From assembly GCA_958425285.1 (NCBI GenBank), contig CATZVV010000016.1:1-15570 (forward strand): DNA of 15,570 nt. Direction: 5' to 3'. Position 1 is the stretch's first letter. Each line of letters begins with the position of its first letter. Both the position numbers and the translations under genes were made by a program. The stretch is from an uncultured Lachnoclostridium sp. (GTDB lineage: Bacteria > Bacillota > Clostridia > Lachnospirales > Lachnospiraceae). The notes beneath the pieces are model-generated. The model saw only the letters and a list, made by a program, of their open reading frames with translations, was not told where the DNA came from and did not search any database. Positions 1 to 6,599 of this stretch are shown one piece after another.

Positions 1-63
1 TTATTAGAAAAAAATCAAGACAAAATTTTGGATGAATTAGGGAGAATGATAGATTTTATTTAA
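1..63 (+). CDS. 3' end of an unidentified gene
   Basis: The first frame of the plus strand is open from the window edge to a TAA at 61-63, giving a 20-residue tail, LLEKNQDKILDELGRMIDFI. It is charged and helical, as at the C-terminus of many small cytoplasmic proteins. Too little is present to name a family. It converges on the truncated LysR-type gene, leaving only 17 bases between the two stop codons. The frame could also be a chance opening. Confidence 0.4.
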   Translation, partial: LLEKNQDKILDELGRMIDFI

Positions 64-80
64 AACATATATTTTAAAAG

Positions 81-467
81 TTACCCATCTTCAATCAGGC
101 TGACGTAAATGCCGATGTAATCGGACCGGAAGTTTTTTATTATTTTGGAAAGCAGGTGGTTTGCCATGTTTAAGTAGGTAACAATGGTAAGTGTTTCCGT
201 AGTTAGTCCGCAGATTTCTGAGGTAAGCTGGTTTAAACGGTTGTTCTGGCGTATAATTTCACATAATGACGGCAAAAGACTTTCACATTCTCTTGTCGGT
301 TTTCCCCTGGTTTTACTGCGTAAAAGCAGGGGAAAACCAAGCTCATTTTCTAAATGATTCATCATATGGCTGATTCCGGATGGGGTATATCCGAGCAATT
401 CCGATGCTTTTGTAAAGCTTCCTAAGTCAATGGAAGCAAGTAATATTTCATATTTAATAAGGTCCAT
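81..467 (-). CDS. LysR-family regulator truncated after the DNA-binding domain
   Basis: The 128-residue product has a typical LysR winged helix-turn-helix at residues 1-60 (GSFTKASELLGYTPSGISHM at 16-35), the dimerisation helix to about 90, and only the first strand and helix of the effector-binding domain (LTIVTYLNMANHLL...). It stops at LIEDG. Family members are usually near 290-300 residues, so most of the ligand-binding domain is missing. No continuation is visible in other frames before the next gene ends at 63. The ATG at 467 was chosen because GGGGG lies 5 bases upstream and the LysR fold starts there. The frame stays open to 602 but that extension runs through hairpin-rich DNA and looks non-protein. 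The gene is divergent from the aminotransferase, the usual arrangement for a LysR regulator and its target. It could be a decayed gene or a stand-alone DNA-binding module. Confidence 0.7.
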   Translation of the reverse strand: MDLIKYEILLASIDLGSFTKASELLGYTPSGISHMMNHLENELGFPLLLRSKTRGKPTRECESLLPSLCEIIRQNNRLNQLTSEICGLTTETLTIVTYLNMANHLLSKIIKNFRSDYIGIYVSLIEDG

Positions 468-546
468 ACTAACCCCCATTTCCGAGCGACTTGTCGTGAG
501 GAGGCGAAGAAAAATTCGCGTAGGCGGTTTCTTGTCTGCCATCATA

Positions 547-576
547 GCTATTTGCTTTCGCTTGGAAGCAAATAGC
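547..576. repeat. Perfect 11-bp inverted repeat (hairpin 1)
   Basis: GCTATTTGCTT at 547-557 is the exact reverse complement of AAGCAAATAGC at 566-576, with an 8-base loop. It lies in the non-coding stretch between the LysR-type gene and the aminotransferase, next to a second hairpin. No T-run follows on either strand, so it is not a standard terminator. Confidence 0.75.
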
Positions 577-580
577 CGTA

Positions 581-609
581 TGAAAAATTGGCTATCTGCC
601 AATTTTTCA
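581..609. repeat. Perfect 11-bp inverted repeat (hairpin 2)
   Basis: TGAAAAATTGG at 581-591 is the exact reverse complement of CCAATTTTTCA at 599-609, with a 7-base loop. It follows hairpin 1 after only 4 bases. Together with the surrounding sequence (about 485-610) it may be part of a small dispersed palindromic element, but only one copy is present here. Confidence 0.7.
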
Positions 610-629
610 GACTATCTCCATTCTATCCT

Positions 630-664
630 TGACAAAACGTCATAGATATAAGTACAAAACGTCG
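630..664 (+). promoter_or_regulatory. Putative LysR-type binding region upstream of the aminotransferase
   Basis: TGACAAAACGTCA at 630-642 is a palindrome (TGAC-N5-GTCA) of the T-N11-A form recognised by LysR-type regulators. Its centre is about 65 bases before the predicted transcription start, the classic position of the recognition site. A related copy, GTACAAAACGTCG at 652-664, shares the 10 bases ACAAAACGTC, lies 22 bp (two helical turns) downstream, and abuts the -35 box, as expected for an activation site. Binding by the adjacent truncated LysR protein is inferred. Confidence 0.55.
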
Positions 665-665
665 T

Positions 666-694
666 TTTACTTAAAATACAATAGAAGATATAAT
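666..694 (+). promoter_or_regulatory. Sigma-A-type promoter of the aminotransferase-4hbD operon
   Basis: A perfect -10 box TATAAT at 689-694 is preceded at 17 bp by a weak -35 box TTTACT at 666-671. Transcription would start near 701, giving a leader of about 28 bases before the start codon at 729. The poor -35 with binding sites just upstream fits an activator-dependent promoter. Confidence 0.6.
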
Positions 695-728
695 GATGTC
701 AAGAAAAAAACGAATGGAGGAATTGATT

Positions 729-2090
729 ATGTTGAAAAATGCATTACCAAAAATAAAAACAGAAACACTGCCGGGACCAAAGGCAAAGGAATTAGTAGAA
801 AGAAGAAAAAATATTGTACCAAATGCAATCGGATGTGTATATCCATGTGTTATGGAGCGTGCAGAAGGAGCTATCATTGAAGATGTGGATGGAAACCGCT
901 TTCTTGACTGGGTTGGCGGAGTAGGCGTTTTAAATGTAGGCCATACGCATCCGGCGTTAGTAGAGGCAGTAAAAGAGCAGGCAGAAAAATATTTTCATGG
1001 GATGTTTAATATCGTTACCCATGAAGGGTATGTTGAGTTAGCGGAGAAATTAGCAAAGGTAGTGCCGGTTCGCGACTCAGAGAAAAAAGTAATGTTTGCC
1101 AATAGTGGCGCCGAGGCAGATGAAAATGCTGTAAAAATTGCAAAAGCATATACGAAACGACCAAATATTATTGTTTTTTCAGGGGCTTTTCATGGAAGGA
1201 CGATGCTGACGATGGCCATGACTGCAAAAAAAGCATATGCAGTAGGAATGGGACCATTTCCGGATGGTGTTTACCGGGCAGAGTATCCTTATTTGTACCG
1301 GAAACCGGCAGGAATGAGTGAGGATGAGGCAATTGAATATTATGTTAATAGCTTGAAAATGGTATTTGAAAATGCTTCTCCGGCAGAATATGTGGCAGCA
1401 GTTGTATTAGAGCCGTTACAGGGAGAGGGTGGATTTATTCCGGCTCCGATTGAATGGGTAAAGGCAGTTCGGAAAATCTGTGATGAGCATGGCATTTTGA
1501 TGATTGCGGATGAAGTTCAGTCCGGTTTCTGTCGGACGGGCAAAATGTTTGCGTCGGAGTATTGGAAAGAGGCAGGGTGTGCACCGGATATTTTGTCAAC
1601 GGCAAAATCAATTGCCGGAGGTGTTCCATTGAGTGCTGTAATTGCAGGGAAAGAAATCATGGATGCGGTTCCTTCGGGTATTATCGGAGGTACTTATGGA
1701 GGAAACGCCCTTGCCTGTGCCGCAGGATTAAAGGTGTTGGAAGTGATTGAAAAGGAAAACCTTGTACAGCGCTCCTGTGAAATCGGAGAAAAGTGTACAA
1801 AACGATTTGGTGAATGGAAAGACAAATATGAAGAAGTAGGAGATGTTCGCGGACTTGGTGCAATGATTGGTATTGAGTTTGTAAAAGATAAAGAATCAAA
1901 AGAGCCAAATGCAGAACTGGTAAGCAAATTAGTAAAAGAATGTGCCAATCACGGTCTGCTCATTGAAAGTGCGGGTATATACGGAAATGTAATTCGTTTT
2001 CTGGCACCACTTGTTATTACAGATGAGCAGTTAGAAGCCGGATTTGATATTTTTGAACATGCCATTGCTACGCTTACGGGAAAGGAATAG
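729..2090 (+). CDS. gabT: Class III PLP aminotransferase, probably 4-aminobutyrate aminotransferase
   Basis: This 453-residue protein is a full-length fold-type I, class III aminotransferase of the GabT/ornithine transaminase family. Visible landmarks are the PLP-phosphate loop NSGAEA (125-130), GAFHGRT (152-158), the glutamate of LEPLQGEGG (E228), the PLP-ring aspartate in ADEVQSG (D261), the Schiff-base lysine in TAK (K293) and GGTYGGN (320-326). The enzyme would transfer an omega-amino group to 2-oxoglutarate or pyruvate; with GABA the product is succinate semialdehyde. The start at 729 was chosen over an in-frame ATG at 693 because TGGAGG lies 8 bases upstream. Only 6 bases separate its stop from the 4-hydroxybutyrate dehydrogenase start, so the two are cotranscribed, which is the main reason to favour GABA over ornithine or beta-alanine. 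Substrate is inferred. Confidence 0.85.
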   Translation: MLKNALPKIKTETLPGPKAKELVERRKNIVPNAIGCVYPCVMERAEGAIIEDVDGNRFLDWVGGVGVLNVGHTHPALVEAVKEQAEKYFHGMFNIVTHEGYVELAEKLAKVVPVRDSEKKVMFANSGAEADENAVKIAKAYTKRPNIIVFSGAFHGRTMLTMAMTAKKAYAVGMGPFPDGVYRAEYPYLYRKPAGMSEDEAIEYYVNSLKMVFENASPAEYVAAVVLEPLQGEGGFIPAPIEWVKAVRKICDEHGILMIADEVQSGFCRTGKMFASEYWKEAGCAPDILSTAKSIAGGVPLSAVIAGKEIMDAVPSGIIGGTYGGNALACAAGLKVLEVIEKENLVQRSCEIGEKCTKRFGEWKDKYEEVGDVRGLGAMIGIEFVKDKESKEPNAELVSKLVKECANHGLLIESAGIYGNVIRFLAPLVITDEQLEAGFDIFEHAIATLTGKE

Positions 2091-2096
2091 AAAAAA

Positions 2097-3215
2097 ATGA
2101 AAAAAACATTTCAAGTGATTCCACAGATTGTTCAATTTGAAACCTGTGAAGAATTTTTGAGCGATTTCGCTATTGGTGAAGGAGATTTAATATTTTGTAA
2201 TGAGATTACATACCGGACTTTTCTGGAGGGAAAGTCCGGTAAGGCAGTCGTTATAATGCGTGAGAGTTATGGCGACGGTGAGCCTTCGGATGAATTAATT
2301 GAGGCTGTTTACAGCGATATAAAAGATATATCTTATCAGAGAGTTATTGCAGTTGGCGGGGGAACGGTTATTGATGCTGCCAAATTGTTTGCTTTAAAAC
2401 AATTTTCTCCGGTACTTGATTTGTATGATGGAAAGATTAAGCCGGAGAAGGAAAAAACGCTGTTGTTAGTACCAACAACATGCGGTACCGGAAGTGAAAC
2501 AACTAATATTTCAATTCTCGAATTGAAAGAAAGACATACGAAAATGGGTCTGGCGGTGCCGGAGTTATATGGAGATTATGCAATTCTGATTCCGGAGCTT
2601 CTGCGTGATTTACCAATGCGTTTCTTTGCTACCAGTTCCATTGATGCATTGATTCATGCAATGGAATCTTATACATCGCCAAAGGCAAATGAGTTTACAG
2701 AGATTTTTTCTCTAAAGGCAATTGAGAAAATTATTGCAGGGTATCAATATATTGTAAAAAATGGTGAGGAAAGCAGAAAAGAGATTTTAGGAGATTTTAT
2801 GACTGCATCCACGTATGCCGGAATTGCATTTGGAAATGCAGGCTGTGCGGCGGTTCATGCACTTAGTTATCCGCTTGGTGCAAATTATCATGTCCCTCAT
2901 GGAGAAGCAAATTATGTATTCCTGACAGAAGTTTATATGACATATATGAAAATCTGGCCGAAGGGAAGAATACGTGAATTAAACCGTTTTTTGGCAGAAT
3001 TGCTGCATTGTGAAGAAAAAGAAGTCTATCAGAAGCTTGAGGAATTGCTAAGCAAAATCATTGTTAAGAAATCTTTGCACGAATATGGAATGAAAAAAGA
3101 AGAAATTAAAGAGTTCACAGAATCTATTTTGAAAAGCCAGCAGCGTCTGCTGAAAAATAATTATGTACCATTTGGAGAGAAAGAAATTTCTTTCATTTAT
3201 CAGACGTTGTTTTAA
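2097..3215 (+). CDS. 4hbD: 4-hydroxybutyrate dehydrogenase (iron-type alcohol dehydrogenase)
   Basis: This 372-residue group III metal-dependent alcohol dehydrogenase matches from memory the Clostridium kluyveri 4-hydroxybutyrate dehydrogenase along its whole length, including YGDGEPSDE, VPTTCGTGSET and FGNAGCAAVHALSYP. It would reduce succinate semialdehyde to 4-hydroxybutyrate with NAD(P)H. The nucleotide-binding GGGTVID is at 87-93 and TTCGTGSE at 127-134. The four metal ligands are all present: D183, H187, H254 and H268, with the family's D-x3-H and H-x13-H spacing. It follows the aminotransferase by 6 bases, so the pair reads as GABA to 4-hydroxybutyrate, a known clostridial route toward butyrate. 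Its stop codon overlaps by 4 bases that of the convergent degenerate paralogue. Confidence 0.9.
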   Translation: MKKTFQVIPQIVQFETCEEFLSDFAIGEGDLIFCNEITYRTFLEGKSGKAVVIMRESYGDGEPSDELIEAVYSDIKDISYQRVIAVGGGTVIDAAKLFALKQFSPVLDLYDGKIKPEKEKTLLLVPTTCGTGSETTNISILELKERHTKMGLAVPELYGDYAILIPELLRDLPMRFFATSSIDALIHAMESYTSPKANEFTEIFSLKAIEKIIAGYQYIVKNGEESRKEILGDFMTASTYAGIAFGNAGCAAVHALSYPLGANYHVPHGEANYVFLTEVYMTYMKIWPKGRIRELNRFLAELLHCEEKEVYQKLEELLSKIIVKKSLHEYGMKKEEIKEFTESILKSQQRLLKNNYVPFGEKEISFIYQTLF

Positions 3216-4174
3216 AGGTTTTCAATTTCGTATAGATGTGGTGGGAGTTTAACGTTTTTTGTATCAGAAGGCGGAAGGATGCATTTTACTAAGTTTAGGA
3301 GCTCCGGATATACGTTTGACCTGCTGCACTCAAGGAGTGAAGCCATGTAGGAAAGGTACTCCTGAATTCGCCCGGTAGGCGTCGTAAAAACACTGCGGCG
3401 GAATAAATGAATAAAAATCAGAAGCCGGAGGTGGCAGCTTGCACTGCCCGTCTCATCTGGGTTTTGATATAAAGGTTCTAACAGGCTTGTGTCAGTCATT
3501 TTCCGTGCAATTCCAGTATAATTTCCGGCTAAAAGAAAATTACGTACAAGTTCATTATTAAGATGCTGGTTCCGAAATACAATTTTCCGGTAATTTGATA
3601 TTAACAAACGCAGTGCTTCTCTCGAAAAAAGCAGGGAATGTTCCGTTGCTAATTCGTGAATAAATGTCTCCGAGGCATAAATCAAAGTGTCGATACTTCC
3701 GGCAATGAAAGCGTGGAGCTGGCTGGTTTCAGGTATTTCCGTATAAAGGTAAATGGCATCAGCGGCAGCTGTCTGATAGGAAACAGGGGATTCTTTTTGC
3801 ACAAATACATGGTTTAAGAGTTCGTTCCCTGCTTCACAAATGGATGAAATCAAAATGAGTGGGAGTGCTGCATAATACTTTGTACGGATTAGCTTTGCAT
3901 AATTTTGGATGGAAGCTTCGCCAAATGCAATCACCCGTTTTATGCCGGGTGGTATTTCCGGCATAAGTGGTGTAATTTTTTTTTCATCACAGATTTTCGA
4001 ACCATTACCGGCAAATGTAATGATTTTGCCGGCAGAAGTATTGTCATTTAGGTGTTTTGAGTATAAATACTGGGAGGTAAGTATTAAATCACCGAAAGTC
4101 AGATTAAGTTCACCGGCAATTTCTTTAAAATTACTGCAAAAATGAATCCGTTCAGGAATATTTAACTGAAGCAT
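3212..4174 (-). CDS. Degenerate 4-hydroxybutyrate dehydrogenase paralogue (probable pseudoenzyme)
   Basis: The 320-residue product aligns along its length with the neighbouring 4-hydroxybutyrate dehydrogenase but has lost key residues. FGDLILTSQYLYSKHL matches the N-terminal region. VIAFGEASIQNYAKL (81-95) replaces VIAVGGGTVIDAAKL, destroying the glycine-rich nucleotide loop. ISSICEAGNEL replaces TTCGTGSET. Of the four metal ligands only D162 (GSIDTLIY) remains; the histidines become Y166, E233 and C247. It is about 50 residues shorter than its paralogue. The frame is intact, with an AAGGAG ribosome site, so it is not obviously a dead gene. The ATG at 4174 was chosen over the one at 4180 because the ribosome site is 9 bases from the former and only 3 from the latter. 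It lies 20 bases behind the guanidine hydrolase and is presumably cotranscribed. A regulatory or scaffolding role is possible but unsupported. Confidence 0.8.
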   Translation of the reverse strand: MLQLNIPERIHFCSNFKEIAGELNLTFGDLILTSQYLYSKHLNDNTSAGKIITFAGNGSKICDEKKITPLMPEIPPGIKRVIAFGEASIQNYAKLIRTKYYAALPLILISSICEAGNELLNHVFVQKESPVSYQTAAADAIYLYTEIPETSQLHAFIAGSIDTLIYASETFIHELATEHSLLFSREALRLLISNYRKIVFRNQHLNNELVRNFLLAGNYTGIARKMTDTSLLEPLYQNPDETGSASCHLRLLIFIHLFRRSVFTTPTGRIQEYLSYMASLLECSRSNVYPELLNLVKCILPPSDTKNVKLPPHLYEIENL

Positions 4175-4194
4175 AGACATTCACTCCTTCTTAG

Positions 4195-5043
4195 TTAGAT
4201 ACGTTCAAGTGGAAAAGACATACAGTGAGGTCCGCCTCCGCCTTTTAATATTTCCTTCAAATCCACTTCAATTACTTTTAAGCCATAAGCACGCATTTGT
4301 TCATTGACTTTTTTGTTACTTTTAAATGAGATAACACGGTCATTTCCAAGACACTGCAGATTGGCATGATGCAGATAAACCTCTTCCTGCTCGACACAAA
4401 TAAGATTAAAACCTCTTTTTTTCAACATGGCTAAAAAGTTAGAAGGCAATGCATCTTTGCATACAACAGCTAATTTATCAGCAACGATATTGAAGCACAT
4501 GTCTAAGTGCAGATTTGGACGGTCGCAAGGGACACCAACCATTTCATAGCCAAGTTCATTAACCTGACGGCGTACATTTTGAAAACCGTCCCAGTCCGTG
4601 CGGGCAATCACTCCATGAGCAAGGGTATATTCATCCAAATACCAGAAGTCTCCGCCTTCAAAACCACCGGTTGTACAGCGTGCAACACACGGAATACCAA
4701 GCTCTTTCATTTTCTTTTCGTATTCTGCCAGTTCTCCGGTCCGGCATGGTTCTCTAAATTTTCCGGCAACATATCCTTCTTTAATACATCCACCAAAATC
4801 TCTGGCAAAAACTTCGTATGGAAGGTCTTTTTTCGGCTCCATCAAGACAACCTCTACACCATTTTCACGGTATGCCTGCTGAAATTCTTCATGCTCTTTC
4901 AGACATGCTTCCTTGTTCGAGGCTTCGCCCTGTTTTAACCATTTTTCGGTAATTACGTTAATTGGTTCAAATTCAAAATAGGTCGGAGGGCAAAGAAGTA
5001 CCTTCTTCAATACACCGGTAGCGTTGTTTACATATGTACTCAT
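4195..5043 (-). CDS. Guanidine-group hydrolase of the DDAH/arginine deiminase (GME) superfamily, copy 1
   Basis: This 282-residue single-domain protein carries the catalytic set of the guanidine-modifying superfamily: FARDFG (79-84), EGGD with E129, the H179-x-D181 pair, and the nucleophile C274 in GGGGPHCMSFPL. Known members attack the guanidinium carbon through a cysteine adduct and release ammonia or an amine, leaving a ureido product. It is too short and differs in motif (FARD rather than WMRD) from agmatine deiminase, and resembles dimethylargininase and arginine deiminase more. AAGGA 8 bases upstream supports the start. It is first in a two-gene minus-strand operon with the degenerate dehydrogenase and divergent from the PucR-family regulator, sharing the intergenic palindrome. 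It is about 57% identical (162 of 282, counted by hand) to copy 2 at 9417. The actual substrate is unknown. Confidence 0.82.
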   Translation of the reverse strand: MSTYVNNATGVLKKVLLCPPTYFEFEPINVITEKWLKQGEASNKEACLKEHEEFQQAYRENGVEVVLMEPKKDLPYEVFARDFGGCIKEGYVAGKFREPCRTGELAEYEKKMKELGIPCVARCTTGGFEGGDFWYLDEYTLAHGVIARTDWDGFQNVRRQVNELGYEMVGVPCDRPNLHLDMCFNIVADKLAVVCKDALPSNFLAMLKKRGFNLICVEQEEVYLHHANLQCLGNDRVISFKSNKKVNEQMRAYGLKVIEVDLKEILKGGGGPHCMSFPLERI

Positions 5044-5121
5044 AAAATCAATCCTTTCTTTTTATGTTCTTTTTTAAAAATTCATATTTCGAACGACGTA
5101 TGAAACTATCGTTATGTATTT

Positions 5122-5150
5122 AGTATAAGAAAGTGGAATGAAAATTGCTA
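5122..5150 (-). promoter_or_regulatory. Putative promoter of the minus-strand hydrolase operon
   Basis: On the minus strand a -10 box TATACT occupies 5127-5122. The base run at the -35 position, 17 bp upstream (5150-5145), reads TAGCAA and is poor. Transcription would begin near 5115, about 72 bases before the start codon. The -10 begins exactly 44 bp beyond the operator palindrome, the same distance as in the importer promoter, which raises confidence and suggests an activator-dependent promoter. Confidence 0.5.
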
Positions 5151-5171
5151 TGTAATAAGTGAATGAAAAAT

Positions 5172-5190
5172 ATTGTGCATCACGCACAAT
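5172..5190. promoter_or_regulatory. Operator palindrome ATTGTGC-N5-GCACAAT, copy 1
   Basis: A perfect 7-bp inverted repeat with a 5-base spacer (ATCAC) lies in the divergent intergenic region between the guanidine hydrolase and the PucR-family gene. The arms are identical to those of copy 2 just after that gene, while the spacers differ, as expected for a dimer-binding site rather than an RNA hairpin. It sits 4 bases upstream of the predicted -35 box of the regulator and 44 bp upstream of the -10 box of the divergent hydrolase operon. Confidence 0.8.
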
Positions 5191-5194
5191 GTCA

Positions 5195-5223
5195 TTGTAG
5201 AGAGGATAGAAAATTGTTATAAT
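5195..5223 (+). promoter_or_regulatory. Promoter of the PucR-family regulator gene
   Basis: TTGTAG at 5195-5200 and TATAAT at 5218-5223 are separated by 17 bp. Transcription would start near 5230, about 20 bases before the ATG at 5251. The operator palindrome abuts the -35 box upstream, which suggests autoregulation. Confidence 0.6.
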
Positions 5224-5250
5224 GGGTCAGAAAACAAAGGAGGACAGTTC

Positions 5251-6474
5251 ATGATATGTAAGGATATACTTAATATGGATTCCATTCGTAAGAATATGAA
5301 TCTTGTGGCAGGAGAGGAAGGACTTACCAGAACACTTCGCTGGATTTACTTTGCGGATTGTATGGAATGTCTGGAGGAACGAGAAAACCTTTTGGAGTGG
5401 ATTTATGGGGGAGAACTAATTATTGTTACAAATAAAGTGTTTATGGATCACGAAGATAAGCTTCTGGAGTTGATGAGGCTGTTTAATCAAAAGGTTGTGG
5501 CAGGTTTTGTAATTAATGTTGGGCAGACGCCGGAATCAGCGAAAAAGCTGGCAGACGAAATGAAACTGCCAATTTTTGAAATCGGATGGAGCTTAAAGAT
5601 GGTCGATTTGTCGCAGGTATTATGTATGGCACTGGCAGAAGAAGTGAGAAACGAGACATCGGTAAACCAGTTGTTTGCGAATATTCTATATCAGAATGAA
5701 ATATCCGAGCAGGATATGGCAAACCGCGGTGAGTATTATGGAATTAATTTGAACCGGCCGCACTTCATTTTGGCATTTGATATTGATCATTTGACGCGGA
5801 AAGTGATGGAGTTAGAATCTTCGGAGGAGTTTCGAAAAAAATACAGAGAAAGTCTTCTTTCCTTTATCAAAATGGATTTTTCGATGGGTGGACTGAGTCA
5901 TCTGATGACGCTGATGCAAGGTGACGCAGTTCTTGTCTTGCTGCCTGCAGAAGTTTTTTCGGATGAGCAGCTTTTAACGATAATACATAAAATACAGAAC
6001 GAATTTCATATAAGAAACAATATGACTGTTTCGGTTGGTATTGGAGAAGTTTATTATTATATTGAAGAATTTCGCCAAAGTGCAGCAGAAGCAAAGCAGG
6101 CAGTGGAGATTGTACGCTTTCATGAGGGAGAAAATGAAATTAAGTATTACCGGGATATCGGTATTTATTATCTTGTTACCCAGATACAGGATAAAAAACT
6201 GTTGGAAAACTACTATTTGAAAATGTTAGGTCCCCTTGTAAATGCAGACCGGTTTTCGGATGGAAATCTATGCCAGACATTAGAAACGTACTTTCTTCAT
6301 GACTGCAATGCGAATGAAGCGGCACAGGCACTTTATATTCATCGTAATACAATGAGATACAGACTGGAAAAAATTACTAGTCTGATTCACAGAGATTTAA
6401 ACAGTATTAATGACTGTACCGAATTGAATCTTGCATTTCATATAAAGAAATATGTTGAAACAATTCAGCATTAG
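5251..6474 (+). CDS. PucR/CdaR-family transcriptional regulator
   Basis: The 407-residue protein has the three-part structure of this family: an N-terminal PucR-type sensory domain (about 1-125, with EGLTRTLRWIYFAD and GGELIIVT), a CdaR-type GGDEF-like domain (about 165-295, SVGIG at 261-265), and a C-terminal helix-turn-helix (about 344-400, ANEAAQALYIHRNTMRYRLE). Relatives sense nitrogen compounds or purine-breakdown intermediates and usually activate catabolic operons. The start at 5251 is fixed by AAGGAGG 7 bases upstream; the frame opens earlier at 5173 but without a ribosome site and through the operator. The gene lies between two copies of the same palindrome and between the two operons it is inferred to control. 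The effector is unknown but is expected to be a guanidino or ureido compound. Confidence 0.85.
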   Translation: MICKDILNMDSIRKNMNLVAGEEGLTRTLRWIYFADCMECLEERENLLEWIYGGELIIVTNKVFMDHEDKLLELMRLFNQKVVAGFVINVGQTPESAKKLADEMKLPIFEIGWSLKMVDLSQVLCMALAEEVRNETSVNQLFANILYQNEISEQDMANRGEYYGINLNRPHFILAFDIDHLTRKVMELESSEEFRKKYRESLLSFIKMDFSMGGLSHLMTLMQGDAVLVLLPAEVFSDEQLLTIIHKIQNEFHIRNNMTVSVGIGEVYYYIEEFRQSAAEAKQAVEIVRFHEGENEIKYYRDIGIYYLVTQIQDKKLLENYYLKMLGPLVNADRFSDGNLCQTLETYFLHDCNANEAAQALYIHRNTMRYRLEKITSLIHRDLNSINDCTELNLAFHIKKYVETIQH

Positions 6475-6478
6475 GAGC

Positions 6479-6497
6479 ATTGTGCACGGCGCACAAT
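6479..6497. promoter_or_regulatory. Operator palindrome ATTGTGC-N5-GCACAAT, copy 2
   Basis: The same perfect 7-bp arms as copy 1 with spacer ACGGC begin 4 bases after the regulator stop codon. They lie exactly 44 bp upstream of the predicted -10 box of the importer operon, centred near -66. Two identical palindromes flanking one regulator gene, in front of the operons on either side, are strong sequence evidence for a specific operator. Confidence 0.8.
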
Positions 6498-6518
6498 ATC
6501 TTTTGTAATTCAATTCTA

Positions 6519-6547
6519 TTTTCAAGTTTCAATAACTGTGCTATGAT
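6519..6547 (+). promoter_or_regulatory. Putative promoter of the importer-hydrolase-carbamoylase operon
   Basis: An extended -10 element (TGC followed by TATGAT at 6542-6547) has a weak -35 box TTTTCA at 6519-6524, 17 bp upstream. Transcription would begin near 6554. The element lies downstream of operator copy 2 and upstream of an intrinsic terminator, leaving a leader of about 98 bases. Confidence 0.5.
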
Positions 6548-6566
6548 TGCAAATGTAATCAAAAGC

Positions 6567-6599
6567 AAAGGCGCTATCGTTTATGGATAGTGCCTTTTT
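6567..6599 (+). terminator. Intrinsic terminator or leader attenuator before the ATPase gene
   Basis: AAAGGCGCTATC at 6567-6578 pairs with GATAGTGCCTTT at 6586-6597, with one G-U pair and a 7-base loop, and a run of five T ends at 6599. It would end the regulator's transcript. Because the predicted importer promoter lies upstream of it, it may also sit in the importer leader and attenuate that operon. No competing antiterminator hairpin could be identified by eye. Confidence 0.75.

Noticed and set aside
468..602. N-terminal extension of the LysR-type frame up to an ATG at 602, giving a 173-residue protein.
   Set aside because: The LysR fold begins at the ATG at 467, which has a ribosome site, and the extension runs through two perfect hairpins with no family similarity.
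4195..5043. Agmatine deiminase as the identity of the GME hydrolases, suggested by the polyamine-type importer.
   Set aside because: Agmatine deiminases are longer (about 365 residues) and carry a WMRD motif. These are about 283 residues with FARD and a GGGG-x-HCM-x-FPL ending, closer to dimethylargininase and arginine deiminase.
6479..6497. The hairpin with an ACGG in its loop resembles one half of a guanidine-II (mini-ykkC) riboswitch, which would fit a guanidino locus.
   Set aside because: There is no second adjacent ACGR hairpin. The other copy at 5172-5190 has loop ATCAC. Both lie upstream of the predicted promoters and not in the leaders, so a DNA operator explains them better.
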